Source: Streptomyces sp. 3214.6
GTDB lineage: Bacteria; Actinomycetota; Actinomycetes; Streptomycetales; Streptomycetaceae
Assembly (NCBI RefSeq): GCF_900129855.1
Contig: NZ_LT670819.1
Location: forward strand, 3,410,001 to 3,474,000
DNA length: 64,000 nucleotides
Direction: 5' to 3'
A program made the translations under genes and the position numbers. How positions within the stretch are numbered: the first letter of the stretch is position 1; each line of letters begins with the position of its first letter. This document shows, piece after piece, positions 15,907 to 23,591 of this stretch. A model generated the notes under the pieces. It was not told where the DNA came from. It was given only the letters and a program-made list of their open reading frames with translations, and did not search any database.

Positions 15907-18786
15907 CTGACTACGACGTTTCGAGAGCTCGGAATCCTTTCCGAGACCGCCGAGGCCCTGGAGGCCGTCGGCATCACCACCCCCTTCCCCATCCAGGAGA
16001 TGACGCTCCCCGTGGCCCTCACGGGCACGGACGTCATCGGCCAGGCCAAGACCGGCACCGGCAAGACGCTCGGCTTCGGCCTCCCGCTCCTCGAGCGCGT
16101 GACCGTCCCCGCCGACGTCGAGGCCGGCCGCGCCCAGCCCGAGGCCCTCACCGACGCCCCGCAGGCGCTCATCGTCGTCCCCACGCGTGAGCTGTGCACA
16201 CAGGTCACCAACGACCTGCTGACCGCGGGCAAGGTGCGCAACGTGCGCGTCCTCGCCATCTACGGCGGCCGGGCCTACGAGCCCCAGGTCGAGGCCCTCA
16301 AGAAGGGCGTCGACGTCGTCGTCGGCACCCCGGGCCGCCTGCTGGACCTCGCGGGCCAGAAGAAGCTCGACCTCAAGCACATCAGGTCGCTCGTCCTCGA
16401 CGAGGCCGACGAGATGCTCGACCTGGGCTTCCTGCCCGACGTCGAGAAGATCATCAACATGCTTCCGGCGAAGCGCCAGACCATGCTGTTCTCGGCGACC
16501 ATGCCCGGCGCGGTCATCGGTCTCGCCCGCCGCTACATGTCGCAGCCCACGCACATCAACGCCACCTCGCCCGACGACGCGGGCAGGACCGTCGCGAACA
16601 CCAAGCAGCACGTGTACCGCGCGCACAACATGGACAAGCCCGAGATGGTCGCGCGCATTCTGCAGGCCGACGGCCGGGGACTGGCCATGGTCTTCTGCCG
16701 TACCAAGCGCACCGCGGCCGACCTCGCCGACCAGCTCCAGCAGCGCGGTTTCGCTTCCGGCGCCGTCCACGGCGACCTCGGCCAGGGCGCCCGCGAGCAG
16801 GCGCTGCGCGCCTTCCGCAACGGCAAGGTCGACGTTCTCGTCTGCACCGACGTCGCCGCCCGCGGCATCGACGTCGAGGGCGTCACGCACGTCATCAACT
16901 ACCAGTCCCCCGAGGACGAGAAGACGTACCTGCACCGCATCGGTCGTACCGGCCGCGCGGGCGCCAAGGGCATCGCCGTCACGCTCGTCGACTGGGACGA
17001 CATCCCGCGCTGGCAGCTCATCAACAAGGCTCTGGAGCTCGACTTCAGCGACCCGCCGGAGACGTACTCCACCTCCCCGCACTTCTTCGAGGAGATGAAC
17101 ATCCCCGCGGGCACCAAGGGTGTCCTGCCGCGCGCGGAGCGCACTCGCGCCGGGCTCGACGCGGAGGTGCTGGAGGACCTGGGCGAGCCGGGCGGACGCG
17201 CCGGACGCGGTCGCGGTGACCGCGGCGGCCGTGGCGAGCGAGGCGGCCGGGGCGACTCCCGCTCCGTTGCGCGCGAGCGTTCCGGTTCCGGCGAGCGTTC
17301 CGGTTCCGGCGAGCGTTCCAGTGCCGGTGAGCGTGCCGGTGAGCGCGAGCGGGCCGCCCGTACGCCGCGTCGCCGCCGTCGTACGCGCAACGGCGCGCCT
17401 CTCGACGCGACGCCCGCGCCCGCCGCGATCACGGCACCGGAGCAGGCGCCCCCGGCCGAGCCGACGTCCGTGACGGAGGAGGCCGCCGGTCCGCGCACCC
17501 CGCGCCGTCGGCGCCGTACGCGCAGTGGATCGGCGCAGGAGGCCGCCGCTGTGACGGCCAACGCCACCGCCGCGGCCGTCGAGGCCGTCGCCGAGGCCGT
17601 GGAAGCGGCCGTGGAAGCGGCCGTGGCGACGGTGGAGGTCCCGGCCCTCGACACCCCGGAGTCCGCTGCGGAGATCCCGGCGCAGCCGCGCCGTCGCCGT
17701 ACCCGCAAGGCGGCCGCCGCTGCCGAGACCGTGGTCGACACGGTGGAGGCCACGGAGGCGCCCGAGACCGCCGAGGCGGCCGAGGTCAAGCCGCGCCGCC
17801 GTACCCGGAAGGCGGCGGCTCCCGCCGTGGCCCCGGAGGTCACCGCGGCCGTCGAGCCCGCGGCCGCACCCGAGGCCGAGGCCGAGGCCAAGCCGCGCCG
17901 CACCCGCAAGACGGCAGCCACGGCTCCGGCCGAGGCCGCGGTCGACACCGCCGAGGCGACCGAGGCAAAGCCGCGCCGCCGCACCACCCGCAAGGCCACC
18001 GAGCCCGAGACGACGGTCACCACGGCCGACATCCCGGCCCAGGCCACGCAGGAAGCCGCAGCCACCAAGCCGCGCCGCACCCGCAAGACGGCAGCCACCG
18101 CACCGGCCGAGACCGCGGTCACGGTGGCGGTCGACACCGCCGAGGCGACCGAGGCAAAGCCCCGCCGCACCCGTAAGGCGACGGCTCCGGCCGAAACCGC
18201 CGTGGACACGGCCGAGGCCACCGAGGCCAAGCCGCGGCGCACGCGCAAGACGGCAGCGACGGCCGCTACCGCCGCCGTGACCGTCGAAACCCCGGAAGCC
18301 ACCGCGCCGGAGGCCAAGCCGCGGCGCACCCGCAAGACGGCTGCCGCGGCACCGGCCGAGGCCGTGGCCGCGGTCGACACCGCCGAGGGCACGGAGGCGA
18401 AGCCGCGCCGCACCCGCAAGACGGCAGCGTCGGCCGCCAAGGCGACGGAGGCGGAGCCGGTCGCGGAGACCGCGGAGGTCAAGCCGCGCCGGACCCGCAA
18501 GACGGCCGCCACCGCACCGGCCGAGGCCGCGGTCGACACCGCCGAGGCGACCGAGGCAAAGCCGCGCCGCCGCACCACCCGCAAGGCCACCGAGCCCGAG
18601 ACGACGGTCACCACGGCCGACATCCCGGCCCAGGCCACGCAGGAAGCCGCAGCCACCAAGCCGCGCCGCACCCGCAAGACGGCAGCCACCGCACCGGCCG
18701 AGGCCCCCGCCGCCGAGGCCGAGGCGAAGCCGAGGGTGCGTCGCACCCGCAAGGCGACGGCCGCCGCGGAGCCCGCGGACGGCTGA
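15907..18786 (+). CDS. DEAD-box ATP-dependent RNA helicase with long basic repeat tail
   Basis: 959-aa helicase. The core (residues ~1-420) has the Q motif, motif I AKTGTGKT, PTREL, motif II LDEADE, motif III FSATMPG and motif VI HRIGRTGRAG. It unwinds structured RNA. The C-terminal ~530 residues are low-complexity: RG-rich, then about 13 copies of a K/Q-PRR-(R)TRK unit separated by A/T/E-rich spacers. This tail resembles histone H1-like tails and probably binds RNA or DNA. Start: the conserved N-terminus TTTFRELGIL is preceded by CTG at 15907, with GAAGAGG 7 nt upstream. No ATG, GTG or TTG is suitably placed, so CTG is the likely start. A 186-bp perfect repeat lies in the tail. Confidence 0.9.
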   Translation: MTTTFRELGILSETAEALEAVGITTPFPIQEMTLPVALTGTDVIGQAKTGTGKTLGFGLPLLERVTVPADVEAGRAQPEALTDAPQALIVVPTRELCTQVTNDLLTAGKVRNVRVLAIYGGRAYEPQVEALKKGVDVVVGTPGRLLDLAGQKKLDLKHIRSLVLDEADEMLDLGFLPDVEKIINMLPAKRQTMLFSATMPGAVIGLARRYMSQPTHINATSPDDAGRTVANTKQHVYRAHNMDKPEMVARILQADGRGLAMVFCRTKRTAADLADQLQQRGFASGAVHGDLGQGAREQALRAFRNGKVDVLVCTDVAARGIDVEGVTHVINYQSPEDEKTYLHRIGRTGRAGAKGIAVTLVDWDDIPRWQLINKALELDFSDPPETYSTSPHFFEEMNIPAGTKGVLPRAERTRAGLDAEVLEDLGEPGGRAGRGRGDRGGRGERGGRGDSRSVARERSGSGERSGSGERSSAGERAGERERAARTPRRRRRTRNGAPLDATPAPAAITAPEQAPPAEPTSVTEEAAGPRTPRRRRRTRSGSAQEAAAVTANATAAAVEAVAEAVEAAVEAAVATVEVPALDTPESAAEIPAQPRRRRTRKAAAAAETVVDTVEATEAPETAEAAEVKPRRRTRKAAAPAVAPEVTAAVEPAAAPEAEAEAKPRRTRKTAATAPAEAAVDTAEATEAKPRRRTTRKATEPETTVTTADIPAQATQEAAATKPRRTRKTAATAPAETAVTVAVDTAEATEAKPRRTRKATAPAETAVDTAEATEAKPRRTRKTAATAATAAVTVETPEATAPEAKPRRTRKTAAAAPAEAVAAVDTAEGTEAKPRRTRKTAASAAKATEAEPVAETAEVKPRRTRKTAATAPAEAAVDTAEATEAKPRRRTTRKATEPETTVTTADIPAQATQEAAATKPRRTRKTAATAPAEAPAAEAEAKPRVRRTRKATAAAEPADG
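17926..18111 (+). repeat. First copy of a 186-bp perfect direct repeat in the helicase tail
   Basis: Identical base for base to 18517-18702, 591 bp (197 codons) downstream, in the same frame. It covers PAEAAVDTAEATEAKPRRRT through the ADIPAQATQEAAATKPRR region. Perfect identity, including silent positions, implies a recent duplication or gene conversion. Confidence 0.9.
18517..18702 (+). repeat. Second copy of the 186-bp direct repeat in the helicase tail
   Basis: Identical to 17926-18111. Recombination between the two copies would delete or duplicate 197 codons without breaking the frame. Confidence 0.9.
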
Positions 18787-18810
18787 CCGGCACGGCACGG
18801 CACGACAGTC

Positions 18811-18850
18811 CGACGGCCCGGCCCCTCCTCGGTGAGGGGCCGGGCCGTCG
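18811..18850 (+). terminator. Perfect 17-bp hairpin terminator after helicase
   Basis: Left arm 18811-18827 (CGACGGCCCGGCCCCTC), loop CTCGGT, right arm 18834-18850, no mismatches, 25 bp past the helicase stop. Confidence 0.85.
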
Positions 18851-18873
18851 GCGTGCGCGGCGCACGCTCCCGG

Positions 18874-18879
18874 TAGCCT
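18874..18879 (+). promoter_or_regulatory. -10 element of leaderless promoter (alpha/beta hydrolase)
   Basis: TAGCCT followed by CGGCAC and then GTG at 18886. No Shine-Dalgarno is present. Confidence 0.55.
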
Positions 18880-18885
18880 CGGCAC

Positions 18886-19767
18886 GTGACCACGCCGAGC
18901 AGCAGCACCCCCTTCCCCCCGCCCGCAGGCGCGCGTGCGTACTCCCTGCGGACCGAGCGGGGTGAGTTCGCCGTCGTCGACGCGCCCGTGGCCGCCGGTG
19001 TCGAGCCGCGCGGTGTCGCGCTGCTGCTGCCCGGCTTCACCGGGAGCAAGGAGGACTTCCACCAGCTGCACGGGCCGCTCGCGGCCCGCGGCTACCGGAG
19101 CATCTCCGTGGACGGGCGTGGACAGAACGAGTCCGATGGACCGGCCGAGGACGAATCCCCCTACGCCCAGGCGGAGTTGGCCCGGGACGTCCTGGCGCAG
19201 GCAGCGGCCCTCGACACGCCCCTGCACCTCGTCGGGCACTCCCTCGGCGGTCAGATCGCCCGCGCCGCCGTCCTTCTCGACCACTCCCCCTTCGTCTCGT
19301 TCACGTTGGTCTCGTCGGGTCCGGCCGAGATCTCGGAGTCGCAGAAGCAGCGCGTGAAGCTGCTGCACGACGCGCTCGCGGTGATGACGATGTCTCAGGT
19401 GTGGGCGGCGATAGTGGCGATGGGGCCGCCGGAGGAGGTCGGCGGGCCGGCCCGCGGCTTCGGCGACCCGGAGCAGTTGCGGCTGCGCTGGCTCAACCAC
19501 AAGCCCGCCCAACTCCTCGTCACCGGCCGCCAGTTGTGCGTCGAGCCGAACCGGGTAGCCGAACTCGCCGCCGTCCCACTGCCGTTCCACGTCCTGTCGG
19601 GCGCACGGGACGACACCTGGCCGGTCACTCTCCTGGACGGCATGGCCCTGGAGCTTCGTGCGCACCGGACCGTCGTGCCGGGCGCCGAGCACTCACCGAA
19701 CCTGGACCAGCCGCTGCCGACGGCCCGCGCCCTCGCCGATTTCTGGGGACGAATCCAGCACCGCTAG
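18886..19767 (+). CDS. Alpha/beta-hydrolase (lysophospholipase-like)
   Basis: 293-aa hydrolase. LLLPGFTGSKEDFHQL is the oxyanion region, LVGHSLGGQIARAAVLL the nucleophile elbow (Ser), LSGARDDTWPV carries the Asp and VPGAEHSPNLDQP the His. The triad is complete. Substrate unknown. The GTG start has no ribosome binding site but follows a TANNNT element at leaderless spacing. Its stop TAG overlaps the stop of the convergent NYN gene through a shared CTAG. Confidence 0.88.
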   Translation: MTTPSSSTPFPPPAGARAYSLRTERGEFAVVDAPVAAGVEPRGVALLLPGFTGSKEDFHQLHGPLAARGYRSISVDGRGQNESDGPAEDESPYAQAELARDVLAQAAALDTPLHLVGHSLGGQIARAAVLLDHSPFVSFTLVSSGPAEISESQKQRVKLLHDALAVMTMSQVWAAIVAMGPPEEVGGPARGFGDPEQLRLRWLNHKPAQLLVTGRQLCVEPNRVAELAAVPLPFHVLSGARDDTWPVTLLDGMALELRAHRTVVPGAEHSPNLDQPLPTARALADFWGRIQHR

Positions 19768-20660
19768 TACTGCCCCTGCACGTGCTCCCAGAAGCCGTCC
19801 CGCAGGGCGCGTCTCAGGTCGGCCTGGCCGCGCAGGGAGTACTGCAGGATGCCCTCGGCCTCGACGAGGAGATCCTGGTCGACGGAGCCGGGGAGGTAGG
19901 GGTGGCCCGGCAGCAGCTCCGCGAGGGTCTCCCTGCCCCGGGCGGCGAGCCACTTCGCCGCGATCTGCGCGCCGACGAAGCGGACGGCCTCGCGGGTGGG
20001 CCGGCTCGCCCCGTTCGCCTCGTAGCCGGCGACGGTGCGCCGTGCGACGTACGGCTTGAAGAAGTCGAGGTCGAGGGTGCGCTGGCTGTCGACCTCCCAG
20101 AGCAGCGGCTCGGCCTGGTTGCGGCCTTCCGGCGCCTCGATGCCCCAGAGGTGGACGCGGGCGCCGTACCCCTGGGCGGCCTCCACCGCCGAGACCAGGT
20201 CCTCGTCGCCGCCCAGCAGGGCCGCGTCGCTGATGGCGCGGTGGCGGGCCAGTGACTCAAGGTCCGTCCGGATCAGCGAGTCGACGCCCTTCTGCTGGTT
20301 GTTGGCGTTCAGGTTGCCCAACCGCACCTTGACGTCCGGCAGTTCGGCGATGGACTGCTGCTCGGCGGTGTGGATGCGGCGCCGGGCGCCGTCGTACCAG
20401 TAGACGCGCAGCAGCCGGCTGTCGGCGAAGATCGAGCGGGCCCGGTCGATGAGCGCCTCGATCAGGCCTTCCGCGTCGAGGTCGAAGGCGCGACGGTCCT
20501 CGGTCCCGGCCACCAGGCGTCCCGCGGCCGCGTACAGGTACCCCGCGTCGACGAAGATCGCGTGGGTCGAGGGCGTCTTGGCCACCTCGGCGAGCATGCG
20601 CGTCAGCAGCTCGTTCGTGCGGTCGATGCGGGCGGCGAGGGCCGGGAGGTCGTCGTTCAT
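19764..20660 (-). CDS. NYN-domain protein (PIN-like nuclease fold)
   Basis: 298-aa protein. The NYN (LabA/TIGR00288-like) fold is visible as AIFVDAGYLYAAAGRL, RVYWYDGARR, QKGVDSLIRTDLESLA and DAALLGGDEDLVSAV. These supply the Asp cluster of a metal-dependent PIN-like RNase site. RNA cleavage is therefore a reasonable inference. ATG at 20660 has GGAG upstream; an ATG 3 codons earlier (20669) is possible. The stop shares a CTAG with the convergent hydrolase gene. Confidence 0.85.
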   Translation of the reverse strand: MNDDLPALAARIDRTNELLTRMLAEVAKTPSTHAIFVDAGYLYAAAGRLVAGTEDRRAFDLDAEGLIEALIDRARSIFADSRLLRVYWYDGARRRIHTAEQQSIAELPDVKVRLGNLNANNQQKGVDSLIRTDLESLARHRAISDAALLGGDEDLVSAVEAAQGYGARVHLWGIEAPEGRNQAEPLLWEVDSQRTLDLDFFKPYVARRTVAGYEANGASRPTREAVRFVGAQIAAKWLAARGRETLAELLPGHPYLPGSVDQDLLVEAEGILQYSLRGQADLRRALRDGFWEHVQGQY

Positions 20661-20853
20661 CGTCTCCATTGTCCCGGTGGTCACGCTGCGAACACAACCG
20701 GTCCCGTTCAGTCTCCGCAAACCCCCTTACCCGTTAGTAGTTAGTTGTTCGAAAAATTTCTTTAGCGTAGGGAATGTTTGTAACACGCATCGCGTTGACT
20801 CCTCATGTACGCAGCAATCCCCCACCGGGGATGACCAGACGAAGGGAGAGGCA

Positions 20854-21006
20854 ATGCGCTTCGAAATCATGCGACTCGACGACGTCGACGGCACGCCCGT
20901 GGACAGCACCGTCGTGGACGCCGCCTCCGTCAACCGGATCGTTCAGCAGGCCGCCGCCATCGGGCAGCGGCTGTGGATCCGTCCGGCCGACACCTCGGCC
21001 TCGTAA
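20854..21006 (+). CDS. 50-aa small conserved-type protein
   Basis: Protein MRFEIMRLDDVDGTPVDSTV continuing to VQQAAAIGQRLWIRPADTSAS. A strong site (GAAGGGAGAG) precedes the ATG. It is followed by a near-perfect hairpin terminator, so it is a self-contained unit. The upstream 130 bp are clearly more AT-rich than the rest of the window, as expected of a promoter region. Function unknown. Confidence 0.75.
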   Translation: MRFEIMRLDDVDGTPVDSTVVDAASVNRIVQQAAAIGQRLWIRPADTSAS

Positions 21007-21031
21007 CACGGGTCCTCGCACACAGGTTTCA

Positions 21032-21076
21032 GAGCCCCCTACAGCCGGCTTCGATTCAAGCGGCCGTAGGGGGCTC
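21032..21076 (+). terminator. 16-bp hairpin terminator after the 50-aa gene
   Basis: Arms 21032-21047 and 21061-21076 pair over 16 positions with one mismatch; 13-nt loop. It also sits before the stop of the convergent marC gene and may serve both. Confidence 0.8.
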
Positions 21077-21095
21077 TGCGTGTACCGGCAACCGT

Positions 21096-21701
21096 TCAGC
21101 TGGCCCGGATCACCTGGGTGACCCCGTTGATGATCTGCTGCACGGCGATCGCGGAGAGCATCATGCCCGCGAGCCGCGTCACGAGGACCACACCGCCGTC
21201 CTTGATGACGCGAATGATCAGCAGCGAGTACCGCATCACCAGCCACAGCACGGCATGGATGGCGAGGATCGCCGTCCAGACCGACACCTGCGAGGCCACG
21301 CCGTCGGCTTTCTGCACGGCGAGGATGACGGACACGATCGCGCCCGGGCCGGCCAGCAGCGGCATGCCCAGCGGGACGAGCGCGACATTGACATCCTTGG
21401 TCTGCTTCGGCTCGTCGGTCTTGCCGGTGAGCAGGTCGAGCGCGATCAGCAGAAGCAGCAGCCCGCCCGCGATCATCAGCGCGGGCACGGAGACATGCAG
21501 GTAGTCGAGGATCTGGTGACCCAGGAGTCCGAAGACGGTGATCACACCGCCCGCCACACAGACCGCCTGGAAGGCCATCCGCTTCTGCACCTTGCCGGGG
21601 CGTCCGGCGGTCAGCGCGAGGAAGATCGGGGTGATCCCGGGGGGATCCATGATGACAAAAAGGGTGAGAAAGAGAGAGCCGAAGACAGCGACGTCGAACA
21701 T
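21096..21701 (-). CDS. MarC-family integral membrane protein
   Basis: 201-aa protein with six predicted TM segments. The N-terminus VAVFGSLFLTLFVIMDPPGITPIFLALT contains the MarC-typical DPPG motif, and PLGMPLLAGPGAIVSVILAV is the second family hallmark. Physiological role of MarC proteins is not settled; older claims of drug resistance are not supported for E. coli MarC. ATG at 21701 is chosen because the first TM starts directly after it. The PHP-domain gene lies 55 bp upstream on the same strand. Confidence 0.88.
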   Translation of the reverse strand: MFDVAVFGSLFLTLFVIMDPPGITPIFLALTAGRPGKVQKRMAFQAVCVAGGVITVFGLLGHQILDYLHVSVPALMIAGGLLLLLIALDLLTGKTDEPKQTKDVNVALVPLGMPLLAGPGAIVSVILAVQKADGVASQVSVWTAILAIHAVLWLVMRYSLLIIRVIKDGGVVLVTRLAGMMLSAIAVQQIINGVTQVIRAS

Positions 21702-21756
21702 CAGTACAGAGGCCTTGCGTGAAAGAGGGTGAGTGGAGGTGCGGAGAGGGCGAGCG

Positions 21757-22614
21757 TCAGGCTCCGCCGGCCCCCGGCACGGGGAACGCCCCGGTGGCCC
21801 GTCGGGTGATCTCCCCGTAGACCTCGGGGTCGGTCGTGTACTCACCGAGCACGCACGTCTTGCGGCTGCCGTGGTAGTCCGACGAGCCGGTGACCAACAG
21901 CCCCAGATCGGCGGCCAGCCCGCGCAGTCGCGCCCGGGTGTCCTCGTCGTGGTCCATGTGGTCGACCTCGATGCCGTCGAGGCCGACCGCAGCCAGCTCG
22001 GCGATCGCCGCCTCCGGCACCGTGCGCCCCCGCTTGTCGGCGCCGGGGTGCGCGAAGACGGTGACCCCGCCCGCGCCCTTGACCAGCCGGATCGCCTCGA
22101 AGGGGTCGGTCTCGTGCTTCTCGACGTAGGCCCGGCCGCCGTCGGACAGCCAGTCCTCGGTGAACGCGTCGCTCACGGTCGGCACGACGCCCAGCTCGAC
22201 CAGTGCGGTGGCGACATGCGGCCGCCCGACGGATCCCTCGCCGGCGATCCGCTCGACCTGCCCCCAGGTGACGGGCACGCCCAGCGCGTTGAGCTTGGCG
22301 ACCATCCCGCGCGCCCGCGGCACCCGGTCGTCGCGCACCAGCTCACGCTCGGCGAGCAGAGCGGGCTCCTCGGGATCGAACAAGTAGGCCAGCATGTGCA
22401 TGCTGATGCCGTCGATACGACAGGACAGCTCGGCTCCGGTGACGAGCGTGAGCCCCTGCGGCAGCGCGGCGATGGCCTCGGCGTATCCCCGGGTGGTGTC
22501 GTGATCGGTCAGCGCGACGACGTCCAGACCGGCGGCGGCCGCGTTGCGCACCAGCTCGGCCGGGGTGTCCGTACCGTCGGAGGCCGTGGAGTGACAGTGC
22601 AGATCGATACGCAC
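21757..22614 (-). CDS. PHP-domain phosphoesterase (TrpH/YciV-like)
   Basis: 285-aa metal-dependent phosphoesterase. Four PHP motifs are visible: DLHCHSTASDGTDTP, ALTDHDTT, FAHPGAD and TGSSDYHG. These His and Asp residues bind the metal cluster. Relatives act as 5'-3' exonucleases or 3',5'-bisphosphate nucleotidases (RNase AM), so nucleotide or RNA-end processing is likely. GTG at 22614 with GGAG 8 nt upstream. marC follows on the same strand. Confidence 0.88.
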   Translation of the reverse strand: MRIDLHCHSTASDGTDTPAELVRNAAAAGLDVVALTDHDTTRGYAEAIAALPQGLTLVTGAELSCRIDGISMHMLAYLFDPEEPALLAERELVRDDRVPRARGMVAKLNALGVPVTWGQVERIAGEGSVGRPHVATALVELGVVPTVSDAFTEDWLSDGGRAYVEKHETDPFEAIRLVKGAGGVTVFAHPGADKRGRTVPEAAIAELAAVGLDGIEVDHMDHDEDTRARLRGLAADLGLLVTGSSDYHGSRKTCVLGEYTTDPEVYGEITRRATGAFPVPGAGGA

Positions 22615-22729
22615 GACGCAGACTCCAGGCGATGACAGGACGGACGGGGACGCTCCAGCATAGCGCCCATTCGAACGCCACCTGTCACACCCGAAGCCCA
22701 GGTTCACCCTTTACACAGGCGGGACTCCA

Positions 22730-22780
22730 AGGGGCGCGGGGAACTGCGCGACCAGCCACCGACGACCTGCACGCACCCCC
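22730..22780. repeat. Dispersed Streptomyces intergenic repeat
   Basis: The stretch beginning AGGGGCGCGGGGAACTGCGC and continuing GACCAGCCACC matches, from memory, a short repeat found between genes in many Streptomyces genomes. A second, interrupted and inverted copy lies at 49051-49161. Probably non-coding. Confidence 0.6.
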
Positions 22781-22791
22781 GGGCCCAGCCC

Positions 22792-23433
22792 CTACGGCTT
22801 GAGCAAGCGCGGCGAAAGCGCCCCGCACGGCACCAGCTCGACCTCCGCCCCCGCGTCCCGCAGGTCGGTCAGGACCAGTTCGTCGTACATCAGCAGCCCC
22901 GACTGCTCGGGCCACACGACCGCCCACAGCCACAGCCCCAGCGCCTCACCCGCGAAGACCGCGCGGTCGTCCGGGGTGGCGGAGACATGCCACAGAGGGG
23001 TCGGCCGACCCGCGGCCAGGACCTTCGCCTGCGGGGGCTTCTCCACGCTCATGTACGGACCCGGGTCGGGTCCGTCGACACCGGCGTACCGCGCGCCGAG
23101 GCCGACGCCCAGCTCCTCGGCGACCAGGATCAGCTCGCCCATGCCGCCGAGCGGGCCCGGTCCGGAGCAGGCGACGACGGTGGCACGGCCTCCACTGCGG
23201 TCGTCGCCCGCGTACGTGACGCCCGTGAAGAGCCAGCCGACCGGCAGCGGCCACGGCATCCACACCGGGACCTGCGTGCGGTGCACGACAACACTGAGGG
23301 CCTCGACGCTGGGCGGGATCACGGGCTGCAGCGGATGCACCGTCCCATGCACATCGCACTGCCAGGAGTCGGAGAAGAGTCCGGGAGCCCTGACCCGGCC
23401 ACCACACTTCGGGCAACTGGGTTCGCCCCTCAT
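22792..23433 (-). CDS. Zinc-ribbon-like hypothetical protein (DUF6758-type)
   Basis: 213-aa protein with an N-terminal CPKCGG and a later CDVHG, which could form a zinc ribbon. The rest is a soluble domain with conserved-looking segments MPWPLPVGWLFTGVTYAGDD, ACSGPGPLGGMGELILVAEE and GEALGLWLWAVVWPEQSGLL. The family is typical of Streptomyces. No function is known. It is transcribed towards the PHP gene, with a dispersed repeat between them. Confidence 0.7.
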   Translation of the reverse strand: MRGEPSCPKCGGRVRAPGLFSDSWQCDVHGTVHPLQPVIPPSVEALSVVVHRTQVPVWMPWPLPVGWLFTGVTYAGDDRSGGRATVVACSGPGPLGGMGELILVAEELGVGLGARYAGVDGPDPGPYMSVEKPPQAKVLAAGRPTPLWHVSATPDDRAVFAGEALGLWLWAVVWPEQSGLLMYDELVLTDLRDAGAEVELVPCGALSPRLLKP

Positions 23434-23520
23434 AGGGCCCCACGGTCCTACCCGAGCCCGCCCACGTCAAGGACGATCACCCGTCCGGGCGGAACCAGTT
23501 GAACCGGCAGCATTTACATG

Positions 23521-23554
23521 TAGCTTGCATTAATTAACTGAGCTAACTTACTAT
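23521..23554 (+). promoter_or_regulatory. Promoter with overlapping palindrome for the MFS gene
   Basis: TTGCAT (23525-23530), 18-bp spacer, TACTAT (23549-23554). The spacer lies within an AT-rich imperfect palindrome: TAGCT at 23521 and AGCTA at 23541 flank a central TTAATTAA. A repressor of the TetR or MarR type could bind here. AT content is far above the surroundings. Confidence 0.55.
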
Positions 23555-23591
23555 GTGCGTATACCAACCATCTCGGAGGGTGAGGGGAACC

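Noticed and set aside
17690..18780. CRISPR-like repeat array
   Set aside because: Repeats are in-frame coding units of unequal spacing within the helicase tail, not direct repeats with unique spacers.
15769..19692. 1307-aa open frame antisense to the helicase
   Set aside because: It is created by the GC-rich repeat tail read backwards. It has no ribosome binding site or domain and opposes a clear helicase gene.
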